Positions 20,810-31,724 of a DNA stretch of 64,000 nucleotides are shown here, piece by piece (position 1 is the first letter of the stretch; every line of letters begins with the position of its first letter). Below the pieces are notes generated by a model, which was not told the DNA's origin, made no database searches, and was given only the letters and a program-made list of their open reading frames with translations. The translations under genes and the position numbers were made by a program. The stretch lies in assembly GCF_025370935.1 (NCBI RefSeq), contig NC_133493.1, forward strand, positions 8,489,094-8,553,093, written 5' to 3'. The stretch is from Choristoneura fumiferana. Lineage: Eukaryota; Arthropoda; Insecta; Lepidoptera; Tortricidae.

Positions 20810-22172
20810 CAACTCACCCTTGACCGTTTGTCGGCCAAGGGGGTGCTGTCGATCAGCTGTGACCGGGGGAATTCTAACTGTAATATTCTCGCCCTTAAAA
20901 GCTGAAGCACAGCTGTAAAACACACATTCAACAGCTCATACTACACTAAACAGCTCCCTCGAAAGCTCCATACGCCCAGACTTGGTAAGTTCTCCGATAT
21001 TTAACTTTTGTGTTTTTCTGTGTATTTTATATAATTATTTTCTTATAATTTAACTTTGTGTAATTGAACTGAAGGCTTCCCCTGGCCAGGGAATCTTTTA
21101 TTTCAAACATTTCTTATACTTAATATTTTAACACTTGTTAATTTCTCTCATCCGTTGTTATAAACTCAGAACCTATGTTAATGCTTATTACTTTTATGCA
21201 ACGGATGCGTACCGGTGTTAAAATAAATTCAAACTCAGCTAAGTAACGTTTAATTTCAAATGTAATCCTCTAACGGTTATTTAGTGAACTGTTGTATTTC
21301 AAATTTTAACGGTCACTTAGGCTATTTATTTTTACCTTTTGTTTTTTTAAAATAATTATATAAAACTAGAATCACTTTCCTTTGCCTGCCTGTAACTCCG
21401 TATGATTGTCCTTGCCACTCACTGCAATTCAGCACACCCTAAGAGTTGGGGCATCGCTGCAGAGGAGTGACTGGCAAACAATCTAGCACTGGACCACAAC
21501 TGACACCACCTAATTTACAGGGCACCTCCGTACGGCTTCAACTTCCAAACCTTCGTACGGCTTACAACCTTTGTACGGCTTACAAACCTTCGTACGGCTT
21601 ACAAGCTCCGTACGACTACAGCTTTCTCCGCTCTGCACGGCTACAACTTTCAAAGCTTCCGTTCGGCTACAGCTCTCACGGCTCAGGCGGCTCCTTTACG
21701 CCCTAACCTGACACTGAAGCCCTGACGGCCTAACTTCCGGAGTACTGCACATCCTTCCTGGCTCGTCCAAGACCCTGATCGTTCGGCGTGGAACACTTGT
21801 CCAGGAGGCTGCTCGTCCTGCCGCCCTAAGGCCCTTTTGACCTCGGCACCGACGACCACTCAGCTGGACCAGGCCCCTCTGCTGTGGTCAGCCTCTTCGC
21901 TCCGGGTTCTTCTCTCCGACTCCAGGGAAGTGTAGGCCAGATAGACCGAATAATCAGAATAACCATCAATCAATAAACGCTTTGAACTTACTACTCTAGA
22001 TTCTCGTAATACTTTTACTTTTAATATTTGTTCTCTAAACTAGCCTTATTATTTTGTCTTCAATTTTTAATTAAATATAATTAAAAAGTCTTATTGTTTT
22101 ACTCAAAGAATAACTTACTAGGCCTCCTTTAAGGTCAAACCTCCCTCAAGAGGTCTGCCCTTGACACGCTTA
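20810..22172 (+). mobile_element. Possible LTR-retrotransposon fragment next to assembly gap
   Basis: The block has LTR-like layout. A GC-rich start (TTTGTCGGCCAAGGGGGTGC), a TATA-like CCCTTAAAAGCTG near 20893, and a splice-donor-like TTGGTAAGT near 20983 come first. A GC-rich body and AATAAA at about 21971 follow. No gag or pol protein is visible, and the gap at 22173 may hide the rest. The body includes imperfect tandem CGTACGGCTTACAA units (about 21530-21620). The assignment rests on layout only. Confidence 0.3.
21520..21675. repeat. Imperfect tandem repeat of a TACGGCTTACAA unit
   Basis: Units of roughly 18-24 bases with the core TACGGCTTACAA or TACGGCTAC repeat about seven times. The copies diverge toward the 3' side. 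A reading frame crosses it (Tyr/Leu/Ser-rich) but looks like a by-product of the repeat. Confidence 0.6.
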
Positions 22173-22272
22173 NNNNNNNNNNNNNNNNNNNNNNNNNNNN
22201 NNNNNNNNNNNNNNNNNNNNNNNNNNNNNNNNNNNNNNNNNNNNNNNNNNNNNNNNNNNNNNNNNNNNNNNN
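22173..22272. other. Assembly gap (100 N)
   Basis: Exactly 100 unknown bases, the usual placeholder for a gap of unknown size. Distances across it are not reliable. Confidence 0.98.
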
Positions 22273-23072
22273 TAATGGCATGAAATTATAAATGAAAGTG
22301 GAAGTGGCATTTGAACATAAGTTGGTACCTTCCACACCTCTAACGGTTCACTTATGTTCAGTATGCGCCTGAAGACATCTTCATTTCATAATAAAAAATA
22401 GGCCATAGGCTAGCAGGCAATAGGCCAGCCTAGGTAGATTGTGAACTTCGAAGCTGTCTCACCCTGGAGATCGCATAGATCGATATTTGCTTGACATCTT
22501 ATTCCGAAACTTATTTATTGTTTTGTCACTAGTAACGTGCTAGCACAAGTCTTTTCGCGATAGTTTTAATCTTCTTCTGCGTGAAACATAAACATTGTAG
22601 TAGAAAAATAGTAGAATTATTATATGTTCAATTTTTTTAACAAACGAGTTGGTGTTATGCTCTATGTCACAGGATGACTAAATATTGACTATCCATATCG
22701 ATAATAATATCACTCATGTTTAGACTTTGCTCATGTCTAGCTTTAGAGACATTCTTGACTGAGCCGGCCGCGATAACTGTAGTAGGTAGTATGGCGTTCT
22801 TTTTCGAGTGTCATTGCTACTGAACTGTCAGGTTGCCTTACAAAGAAAAGGAAACTCGTGTAAAAATGACAATCTCGCATACAGATACCAGAATCAAGAA
22901 CCAAAATCAGAAGAATTGTATAAGCTCATATATTGATAATTTTTATTGTGAGCTTACTTTTTTTAATTATGTGTAACTATTATTACAAATTATTATTTTT
23001 AAATTCTGGTTTACCTTACTTTTGTAATTAGGGAAATTGCATGGTAGGTGCACGCTATTAGCTAATTTTAGA
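22273..23072. other. Non-coding stretch after the gap
   Basis: AT-rich DNA with no supported exon, RNA or clear repeat boundary. Confidence 0.4.
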
Positions 23073-23343
23073 AGATCTCCGCTTACAAATTGTATCTTCG
23101 GTGACTGCTTTCATTAATTAGTGCATCATAATAATGTTTGATTTTGAGTTTGCATTACATTATAGGCACTAAGTAAGTATAGAAGTTAGGTTGGTCAAAA
23201 CAGGTAGTTTTATAAGATCTCCGCTTACAAATTGTATCTTTCGCGTCACTGCTTTCATTATAGTGGCATCATAATAATGTTGATTTTGAGTTTGCATTAC
23301 ATTATAGGCACTAAGTAAGTATAGAAGTTAGGTTGGTCAAAAC
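23073..23343. repeat. Tandem duplication, unit about 142 bp, two copies
   Basis: AGATCTCCGCTTACAAATTG starts at 23073 and again at 23215. Both copies run through GCATCATAATAATGTT and AGAAGTTAGGTTGGTCAAAA, ending near 23201 and 23343. Differences are a few small indels, so the duplication is fairly recent. Confidence 0.85.
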
Positions 23344-25090
23344 TGTCTTATTGGCTGTACATTAATTTTCATCCAATCTAGTGTCCCAAATTTCAAATTT
23401 GTCAATTTTCAAAATCACTCAATATGCTTGACTGAAATGTTTTGAATGAAATCTGGGCCATATTGTCCGAAATAAAGGTCTTTACTTATTATTGTAATAG
23501 CTGGTTCAGATTTTCGATCACGAACCCATCTGGCCCCGGTCATTTGAAAGGCATGGGACCACAGCCAACATATCTAATATAGATGAGATGAGCAGAATTT
23601 TGGAGGTCTATCCCCTAATACACTATAAGGATGTGCTAGCGGACAGGCCTCTACAGTTGTCAGATCCGAACAGTAATTCACATGGAGTGGGCTATGGCGT
23701 TATAGGATGCCGTATACAGCATTACCGAGATATGGAGTGAGATAACGGACACCTACCATTCCAATTTTTCCAATATCATATAAATTGTACTTTTAGTAGA
23801 CGATGACATGCCGTTCACTAAATGGGCCGCTCAAACTATTGACCCCCCGGAACAACGAGGTGTAGTATAATATAATGCTTCAAAAATGTGTTTCACATAC
23901 TTTTATTCTGACCTAGAAAGACGTGTAATAGTATGTGATATTTTTGATTGGTTCGATTGTATATCTATCTTGTCTTGAGTGGATAGAGATGAACGAAATA
24001 AATACTTGAATAATTGAGTGGTTTCGGTGTTACCAGGTTCCTTGACCCTTGATGCGTGGCTTTACTGGTACGTCCATGAGGCACATGTGCTATATGACCA
24101 GTGATGTAAATAATGGAGTTGTTCTTTCAATAAATAATAAACTTTATTACATACATTATAATAATTATTTTTATTCTTGAACCACATTTAGATAAACAAT
24201 GAAAATTGCTACGGGAATATTATATTACCTTATCATTACTATGGCGACGTGTCAAAAGAACGCTGCACATTGCTTCGGGACAGAGAACTTGTTAATTTGC
24301 GGAACCTCATATAAATTGATAACAATATTTTTTACTTTACTTCTTCGCTACGAACCGTGCCCCACAACTACGTCCATGTGAAATATTCATACAATAAATT
24401 TACATACACGCCCGCTCTCTTTCTCTTCCATGTAAAACAATATGTTATTATGTATGTATAGTATATGTCACACAAGCTAGACTAGCTGTCACAAATACCT
24501 ACTATATAACTATTATTAGGTATTGTGTGATATATATATTATTTCATGTAGGAGGAGGGAGGTGGAGGAGGGCGCGTACTGCATGTTATTATATTATGTA
24601 GGAACGTATCACATAGATCTAACTGTGCCGCACGGTTGACAGCAGAGAAACCTAGGGCAAAATTAAATACTGTAGGTTCTAGATACTGACTAACAGTCAA
24701 GCTCAAAAAAAATATTTGCTAGTGGTACGGTTGGCTTGTTGATTGACTGGACAGCGGGCATATTTAACTTGTATCACAAAGTTTATACCTTTTTTTTGTT
24801 CTCAAAGTATTAGCTGAATCTAATGCCGACGTTGTTCACTAGCAGACCTGACCCCCTGATCCTGATAATTATTCTGAAACGCTGTCTAAGCGACGTACTG
24901 CATTTTACTTACCCCAAAGAAAAGATTGTATGGTAGAACTGCAACTGTCACAGGCGGAACGGCAGTGATGGGCCTGGTAATTGCAGCCTGCTCGCGTGCT
25001 CGGACAGATGAGAGGAATAGAGCAACAAAATAATTAAAAGAAACTGGAATTAATCAAAATACCACGCACAGGACTTATCACGCTAACACA
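23344..25090. other. Intergenic stretch; no gene seen
   Basis: No exon is supported. A 60-codon frame at 24199-24381 begins with a hydrophobic stretch but has no recognised family. A short AT-rich run with TATATATATT lies near 24532. Confidence 0.35.
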
Positions 25091-25300
25091 CACGAGTAAT
25101 ATTTACCTCGATGTTTCGGCAACATTACAGTGGCCGTGGTCACGAGTAGACTGAAGTGTGGGGTGTCAAGTCTGCCTAGCAGCGCGAGTCCTTCGAACTA
25201 CCCGCACTTGGTCATTTTTATTTGTCACCCCACACTTCAGTCTACCCGTGACCACGGCGACTGTAATGTTGCCGAAACGTCGAGGTAAATATTACTCGTG
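25091..25300. mobile_element. Large palindromic element (arms about 85 bp)
   Basis: The left end CACGAGTAATATTTACCTCG is the exact inverse complement of the right end CGAGGTAAATATTACTCGTG. Pairing continues through GGCAACATTACAGT and ACTGAAGTGTGGGGTG. Only about 35 bases remain unpaired in the centre. A related single arm occurs near 5719-5750. Confidence 0.85.
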
Positions 25301-25529
25301 TCTAAAAATATATTGTTTCCAAAATAGTTACTTGATTTATAATGCATAATATTTGGCATGATTATTGGGATATGAATTTACTGTACCAGCGGGAAAATTA
25401 CAAATTAATTATACCCACTGCCCGGTCAACCAGACTAGTTAGCCGTAGATCCTACAGGCAAAGAGCGCTCAAAAAGTAGCAAAGTAAATACATTCCCTTT
25501 TTACTCTTAGTATTTGAGGACATGTATAG

Positions 25530-26057
25530 TTATTTTCACACCTCTCCTTCAGAAAAGTAACTTTTCCTCCCTGACGAGAGGGAGCAAAGTGGAACTTTTC
25601 TGTTCAAGGCTTTTCTAAGTATTTTATTGCAAATGCAATTTTTTGAAGTTGATAATTGTAAAGCCACGCCATTTTCTATGCTGGTTGTTCTTTAATAATA
25701 TTTAGAATTTACTTTTTTCAAGTTTCTTAATGCTCGGTGTGAAAAGTTGTATGAGCGACTCGGGAGCAAAATTATTTTCATCTTGTGCGTTAACACTTGA
25801 ATCCCTCATTACGCTCAGGATTCTACTTTAGAATCCTTCGCTACATTCTGGATTCAATGTACGCCCTCGCCGTAAATACACCATTTTGCTCAAGCAAAAT
25901 GGTATAGAAAATGACGTGGCTTTCCAATTATCAACTTAAAAAAATTGTATTTGCAATAAAACACTTAGAAAAGCCTTGAACAGAAAAATTGCACTTTGCT
26001 CCCTCTCGGTAGGGAGGAAAAGTTACTTTTCTGAAGGAGAGGTGTGAAAAAAACTAT
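25530..26057. mobile_element. Foldback element with arms of about 160 bp
   Basis: CACCTCTCCTTCAGAAAAGT near 25538 is matched by ACTTTTCTGAAGGAGAGGTG near 26044. Further pairing covers AAGGCTTTTCTAAGTATTTT, ATTGCAAATGCAATTTTTTG and GATAATTGTAAAGCCACG. The centre (about 25690-25890) is unpaired and has no coding sequence. It is directly followed by another foldback. Confidence 0.82.
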
Positions 26058-26382
26058 TTGAGCATTTCTAAATAAAGTTTGTACATTTGATTTGCGACTC
26101 CTATTTGTGATAAAAAATTGCAGGTATGTAGAGTGAACGATACTGAGTCGTAATAACATAGCCTCTCAAAATGTCCCAATTGGTTTGTATGGAAATTTCC
26201 TGTTTTGTTACCAAAACTATGGATTTGCGGTAACAAAAAAGGAACTTTCCATACAAATTAATTGGGTCATTTCGGGAGACTATGTTATTTAAACTCAGTG
26301 AACGATTCACTCTATCTACCTGCAAATTTTTCCCAAATCGGAGTCGCAAATCAAATGTACAAACTTTTTTAGAAATGCTCAT
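26058..26382. mobile_element. Foldback element adjoining the previous one
   Basis: GAGCATTTCTAAATAAAGTT at the left pairs with AACTTTTTTAGAAATGCTC at the right. Inner arms include TTTGATTTGCGACTCC, TAGAGTGAACGAT and CCAATTGGTTTGTATGGAAA. Centre: TATGGATTTGCGG. Open frames crossing it on the minus strand are products of the palindrome. Confidence 0.82.
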
Positions 26383-26548
26383 TTTAGCACTGTAGCTTGC
26401 TGTGACAAAGTACCAAACTGTTCAGCTACCTATGAGCTTGACTGCTTCGAATTAGGTTTGATGCAACATCTGTCTCCGATGATGACGTGTCAGCTAAACT
26501 GAACGTGCCCGTAGTCTGCAAATACGACGGACTATTTGCGGTAGTTCT

Positions 26549-26696
26549 AGTTCCTTCACAAGACCTTGAAGAAAGAACTGCGTTATTTTTCCGCCTTTGT
26601 ACCTTTGCAAGAACTGAAGATGATTTGCAAGAACTGCGAAAGGAACAAAGACAAAAAAATAAACGCAGTTTTTCCTTCAAGTCTTGTAAAGGAACT
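26549..26696. mobile_element. Palindromic element with open frames on both strands
   Basis: AGTTCCTTCACAAGACCTTG pairs with CAAGTCTTGTAAAGGAACT. The inner arms GAACTGCGTTATTTTT and AAAAAATAAACGCAGTT also pair. Weaker pairing may extend to about 26510-26735. The roughly 110-codon open frames seen on both strands mirror each other and should not be read as genes. Confidence 0.7.
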
Positions 26697-27943
26697 AATG
26701 CAAAAAAACGCAGTAGTTCCATAGCACGAACATCCAAAGGAAGCACTGCCAATAATCCAGTACGCACGAATACAACTCTGCTGGATTGGATAAAAATCCT
26801 AGCAGATAATACTTACAATAGGTAGTTATATGATACGAATTGACAACTGTTTTCGACTCGAAGGTAACAAAGGGAGTGTAGATGATTTTGGAACTGCTCG
26901 TAGTCTTCTGCTGATTGTGCCTAATCATCGGTTATGATTATCCTAATGAAATCAATTTATAGAGATATGTAGGTACAAAATTAGCACGGGATAGTTTTTT
27001 ACCGCAATTTGATACCAGTTATCGGCGAGTGGGTGAACTTTTGCTGTTATGTAAGTATTTCGTAAGTATTTATTTATACCTATAAAGGCAAAACATGGCC
27101 TAAAAATGCATGAGATTTGGCAAACATACAATTGGAATTATGGAATACTCCTTGAGGATCGCAGAGGTGCAAGAAGTTTTTTTTTAATTCGAATACCTAC
27201 ACTACAGAATAGATTTTTTTCTTCAACGGGAGCGAAGCGCGGGATTAAGCTAGTAATTATATATACGAACTGAGAAATCCGATGCAGAAGCCTAGATAAA
27301 CTCTTCGTCAACTCTTTTCATGGTTAGCAACTTATTAAGGCGCTGTACGTAGTGAAAACTACAATTTTAGAAAATATTTAAAATATACTTACACAATACT
27401 TACAACTGCAATTTTTTTATATGTGTATTTTCAGTCTATTAGCTAGTTTTTGACTTCATCAAAAACACGATTGCTGACAAAAACCTCGATAGATTATTTT
27501 TTTGAAAAAGAGCCTTCATTTACACGTTAAACCAAATATTATGAAAAATATTATGAATATCAACACAAAATTTGCTTTATTAAATAGTTTTTTAGTAGAT
27601 TTAGATTTATGCTTCATAGATTTTCAATAGGTTGAGTACATCGATCATACCAATTACTTCGTCTTTGGCAAAAAAAACGGTTCTAGCGCGCGGCGGCGGC
27701 GAAGTATTGCCCAGTCGCCAGTACACGCGTGTACGTAGTCGACGACGGACCTGTGCACATTTTTTCTAACGCGCTAGTACTACTTTTGAGAGCAAATAAT
27801 ATGGTAATCGCAGTATTAAAAAAGTTAAGCGAAAGAGGAAACGCATAAGTGAACTCAGAGCACATATGAGAAGCATTAGAGTACCTAAACGGTAAGTACC
27901 TACCACACACTAATCGACCGGCCGGAGTCGGGCCGAGTCAGCA
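26697..27943. other. Intergenic stretch; no gene seen
   Basis: AT-rich, with a Helitron-like 3' end (GGGAGCGAAGCGCGGGATTA, then CTAG) near 27229-27252. A GC-rich patch near 27687-27765 has no recognised product. Confidence 0.35.
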
Positions 27944-28291
27944 GGGCTACTACGAAACTCCAAACTCGAAGTTCGTGTCGTGCCGTGCGGTCCCTCTCGC
28001 TCTCGTACTAAATAGTCAGTGGCGTAGCTAGGTAACCTAGGGCCCTGGGACAAATAAAAAATGGGGCCCACTGCTATCAAAAACTGGTAAGGTTTTTTGA
28101 AGTAAAATCATTATATATACAAATACTTTCTAAGCACTTTATCATCAGCTATAAAGCAGAATTTCGAGGGCCCCCTGAGCTTGAGGGCCCCGGGGCACTG
28201 CGCCGCCTAGCCCCTTGGTAGCTACGCCACTGTAAATAGTATAAGTATCAGAGGGACCGCAACCCACGAACTTCGAGTTTCGTAGTAGCCC
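27944..28291. mobile_element. Palindromic MITE, family 2, split by a hAT-like MITE
   Basis: The outer element starts GGGCTACTACGAAACTC and ends GTTTCGTAGTAGCCC, with inverted CGAAGTTCGTGTCGTG-type arms. It is interrupted at 28017 by a second element (28017-28232). Removing that insert and one copy of TAAATAGT restores a structure like the uninterrupted copies at 28447-28569 and 53037-53166. Confidence 0.85.
28017..28232. mobile_element. hAT-like MITE with 8-bp target duplication
   Basis: Terminal inverted repeats CAGTGGCGTAGCTA and TAGCTACGCCACTG (14 bp) bound 216 bases. The flanks are TAAATAGT at 28009-28016 and TAAATAGT at 28233-28240, a perfect 8-bp duplication as made by hAT transposases. 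The inside (GGGCCCTGGGAC, GAGGGCCCCGGGGC) is partly palindromic and non-coding. Confidence 0.88.
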
Positions 28292-28446
28292 TGCTGAGCG
28301 GATTTCACATTCGTACTACGACCGCAAGCTGGTTGGCGCTCACGGATGCGGACGGCTTCGTCCAGATTCTACCGCGACTGCCATAGGCACAAATTGTAGG
28401 CACGTTGTATAACCTATACTACTCACGGCGAACATGCGGCGAACCT

Positions 28447-28569
28447 TGCGGCTACTACGAAACTCGAAGTTCGTATCGTACCGTCCCTCTCGCTCTCGTA
28501 TTAAATAGTATAAGTGTCAGAGGGACCGCACGACACGAACTTCGAGTTTCATGTTTCGTAGTAGCCTTG
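28447..28569. mobile_element. Palindromic MITE, family 2, uninterrupted copy
   Basis: GCGGCTACTACGAAACTCGA pairs with CGAGTTTCATGTTTCGTAGT. The centre is CTCGTATTAAATAGTATAAG, which includes the TAAATAGT site into which the neighbouring copy took a hAT-like insert. Confidence 0.85.
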
Positions 28570-28742
28570 CTTGATCCCTTTGGCAAATTCACTGACATTT
28601 CTGATAGTGACACAACAGTTTCAATTTTCTCATTTAATTGCAGGCAAAGGTTAATATCTTGCATTCAGCCAAGTTATTTAACATTAAATTATTTTAATAA
28701 AATAAGATGGTCGCATTTGGTTGCACTAGTAAATTATTGTCA

Positions 28743-28875
28743 AAAACATGCACTCCAACTGGAATCCGGCTGCAAAATGGCAGTTATTGCGCAGTTAGTG
28801 CAACTGCATCAGCACTGCACCCGACTGTCAGAGGACTGCCATTTTAGGCAATCGGAGTGCAGTTCTTACGCAGTT
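28743..28875. mobile_element. Short foldback MITE
   Basis: TGCACTCCAACTGG near 28749 and AATCGGAGTGCA near 28850 pair. Inner AAAATGGCAGT and ACTGCCATTTT also pair. There is no coding content. Confidence 0.55.
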
Positions 28876-29388
28876 CTGATGTAGTTCTGAACTTCGGAGT
28901 TTTTAACTTCGTTTCTAAAACCTCTTATTGAAAAAAATAAATAAAAAAAATGGAATATCTGTCTTGCTCCTCCGCGAATTAGTGAGGCCAAGTCGTGGAA
29001 AACGGCTACGTGTGAGTTGCAAAAAATGTTTTTTCATGCAACCTCTTATTGCTTCTGGTTTTCTGGTGTTCTGACTTGTATTTTTGTATTGATGCAATAA
29101 CTACTTTACGCATACTCATAATCTTTATATCTGTCAAAGTTGTTCTGTGCGCTAAGACATATTTTTTATCTTTGGCTACAGCTCGCACATGTTTCTTAGA
29201 ACATAAAATAAATAAAATAAAATAAATATCACGGGAAATTTCACACCTATTGACCTAGTCCAAAGTAAGCTTAGCAAAGCTTGTGTTATGGGTACTAAGA
29301 ACATGGTTCCTACATTAATTTTTTTGACTGTATGGTTTGGGTAAGGTTGTATACTGTAGTTTTAAAGTATTACATTTTGAAAAAGTGA
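28876..29388. other. Intergenic stretch with SINE tail remnant
   Basis: Near 29205-29290 AATAAAATAAATATCACGGG and ATTGACCTAGTCCAAAGTAA match, in minus orientation, the tail of the SINE at 10136-10352. Nothing else is supported. Confidence 0.45.
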
Positions 29389-29522
29389 CTCTGCCAAGTT
29401 TCTTGCTGCGCATTTTTCCTGGCAATGATGGTCTTTCCGAAAGCGCTGGTAGTTTAAAAAATGACGTGTAAAAGTGCCCATTGCGGCCTATTTACTGAAT
29501 AAACGATTTGATTTGATTTGTT
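29389..29522 (+). mobile_element. LINE 3' tail ending in GATTT repeats
   Basis: AAGTTTCTTGCTGCGCATTT, GGTCTTTCCGAAAGCGCTGG and GCGGCCTATTTACTGAATAA are followed by ACGATTTGATTTGATTTG. The inverse complement lies at 31412-31545 and part of it at 57880-57956. Confidence 0.7.
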
Positions 29523-30124
29523 AAAAGTGAACAGACCACTTTTTCTTTACTGTTTTATTATATGTATCGATTTGCCTAGCTTGTAATCTAGATTTTCATT
29601 TTTCCTATGTATTTTTATTTCGTCTTTCTACCTATTCAGTCTTAATGTCTATCCATTACCTACATTACAAATTAAACTGTGGGCATGAAGAGGCATAAAT
29701 TATTTCTTTATTACCAAGACTATTTACATTAAAGCGAAGAATTTATTAATTAAACCGAAAATTGTGTAATTATAATTTTAACGAAAAATCCGGAACTCAC
29801 ATTAACCAGAATACGGATACGAACAGAATAAGGCCGTCAACGGGCTGCGTGACAGACGCGCGAGGCGTTGCGCTGGACGCCCCGCATTCGCCTCCGCCGC
29901 GTCGTCTGCTTCACCCCCCCAAATACCGAAAATTCTTCTATAAGCGCGCCTTAATAATTGATATTAGCAGCTTATGATTACTAATTCTCTACCAAAAGTC
30001 TTACCACAGAAATTGAGTGATGATGATGATGATAATTAGGTAGTAAACTCTGTATGCTTTTTATTACCTCTTTTGATAGAAAGAGCTTACACGAAGCACT
30101 GTTCATAAAATATTAGGTATGTCT
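29523..30124. other. Intergenic stretch with GC-rich patch
   Basis: A GC-rich patch at about 29820-29925 stands out from its AT-rich surroundings. I found no splice-bounded exon or known motif in it. A short GATGATGATGATGAT run lies near 30020. Confidence 0.35.
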
Positions 30125-30366
30125 AAAGGCACTGTTACACATGCTCGTTACTAGCATGCTTATAAGAATGCTTATGAGCATGTTCATGGACTGAAGCAAA
30201 CGCGTTCACACTTGCTTATTACCTTTCCCCCTTCCACCCCGTCTCGAGCTTGCGACTAATAAGCATGCTCGATAGTAGCATGTCCTGTTCACACATGCTA
30301 CTAGTTAGCATTTGCTCAATAGTAGCATGCTTTCTTGCTACTAAAGAGCATGTGTAACAGTGTCTT
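30125..30366. mobile_element. Foldback MITE rich in AGCATGCT motifs
   Basis: The ends AGGCACTGTTACACATGCTC and GAGCATGTGTAACAGTGTCT are near-perfect inverse complements. The inside is filled with copies of AGCATGCT and ACATGCTACTA in both orientations, so several alternative hairpins are possible. Confidence 0.8.
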
Positions 30367-31411
30367 AAGGGACTTTGGCCTTACTGATGCCCTTGATAAA
30401 CTTGATTGCCTGTGCATTCCTGTGCGTGTCGTACAAGGTGACTAAGAGCCCTGGTGGCAGCGCTCTCTATTGCCAACTACGAATTCCAAACTCCAGCTCT
30501 GCGGCGTGGAAGGTAAGGACAAACCTCCGCACTATTTTCCCAAGAAACTCGTCCTGTTGATTGCTACTGATTTTCAACCGACGACCATGACCACTTTAGC
30601 ATGGTAGTAACTACGAAAGTAAACTATAAATATAACCTGAATAATAGCAAGACCATCAACCAAGACAAGAAACCGTGGTCAGAATCTTGGTAATTTCTCA
30701 ATTTATCGTACACATATTATGAACACTTGAAAGGCGTTTGGCTCGTATTATAATATGCGAACATTTATCCAAGACCTGCTTCTAATTATCAATAAAATAC
30801 TTATAGATTGTATAGGTCGTAGTAAAATTTTCGAGTAAAGTACAGTTGGTACAAAATTTCGTGACTCGATAAAAAAATGTGAATATTACTCGAAGGAGTA
30901 CCCCGATCGGGTAGCTAAGTGTCGCAATAGACTTTCGCTAGCTGGCGCTGTCTATTTGAGTGTGTGCGTGAGCTCCTAGTGTCCGTATACGGCCGCAATT
31001 GACGTTCAAAGTAAAGCACCTCGTTTGCGGCTTTTGGCGGAATATTTCATTTCGAGTGTGGGGTCAAAAAATCGGTTACGCTTAGATACTCCCGCCATTA
31101 GTTTTTGGTGAAATAATTCTTCGTAATTTACGAAAAAAATTTGAAAAAAGGAACTATTGATAACAGCGCCATCTAACGGGACATTGCTCATGAGCTAACC
31201 AGGAGCAAACCCCTTAACTAGGTCTGCGTGGAAATTACGGCTCAAGTCCTCTAGTTTTGAGAGGAGGCTTGTACGGTACCCGGGTGACATCCCATACATC
31301 CTGCCAAAGACATCATAGCGAAATTAAATATGAAAAGGTTCCACCCTGTTCCCCGTTTCCTTGACTGTACGTAGCAATGGAACGTATATGGAGCAGTGGC
31401 GAAGCGAAGTG
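30367..31411. other. Intergenic stretch; no gene seen
   Basis: ATTGCCAACTACGAATTCC and CCAGCTCTGCGGCGTGGAA (about 30470-30510) match a repeat near 10393-10437. No exon or RNA gene is supported in the rest. Confidence 0.35.
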
Positions 31412-31545
31412 GCGATTTATTCAGTAAATGAATGCCGCAATGGGCACTTTTACACGTCACTTTTTAAACTACCAGCGCTTTCGGAAAGACCATCATTGCC
31501 AAGAAGAATGCGCCGCAAGAAACTTGGCAGAAAGTCATAGAACTC
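31412..31545 (-). mobile_element. LINE 3' tail, minus copy
   Basis: Inverse complement of the tail at 29389-29522, including ATTTATTCAGTAAATGAATG, CCAGCGCTTTCGGAAAGACC and AAGAATGCGCCGCAAGAAAC. Confidence 0.7.
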
Positions 31546-31724
31546 TATTCCCACCGGCTTGCCCAATATTTACAAAGTAGAACAACAAGACATACAGAAT
31601 TTATGAAAGATGTAAGTGATCTTTGCTTCGGCTTTACCACGGATATATCTGACGCCACTGATATGGAGGTAGATGATTTAAAAGCGACTGATATTCCTCC
31701 TGATGGGCTGGCCACATTGCTCAA

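Noticed and set aside
24199..24381. 60-codon frame with hydrophobic N-terminus, possible signal-peptide exon of the copper oxidase
   Set aside because: No donor in the right place, no laccase-like sequence after the hydrophobic part, and 18 kb from the first accepted exon.
26426..26825. Mirror 110-codon frames on both strands
   Set aside because: The sequence is a palindrome, so an open frame on one strand forces a similar one on the other. There is no known domain.
29762..29977. GC-rich patch as a possible exon
   Set aside because: No consistent splice sites and no recognisable protein in any frame.
30125..30366. CRISPR-like array of AGCATGCT motifs
   Set aside because: Spacing is irregular, motifs occur in both orientations, and the whole unit has transposon-type inverted ends in a eukaryotic genome.
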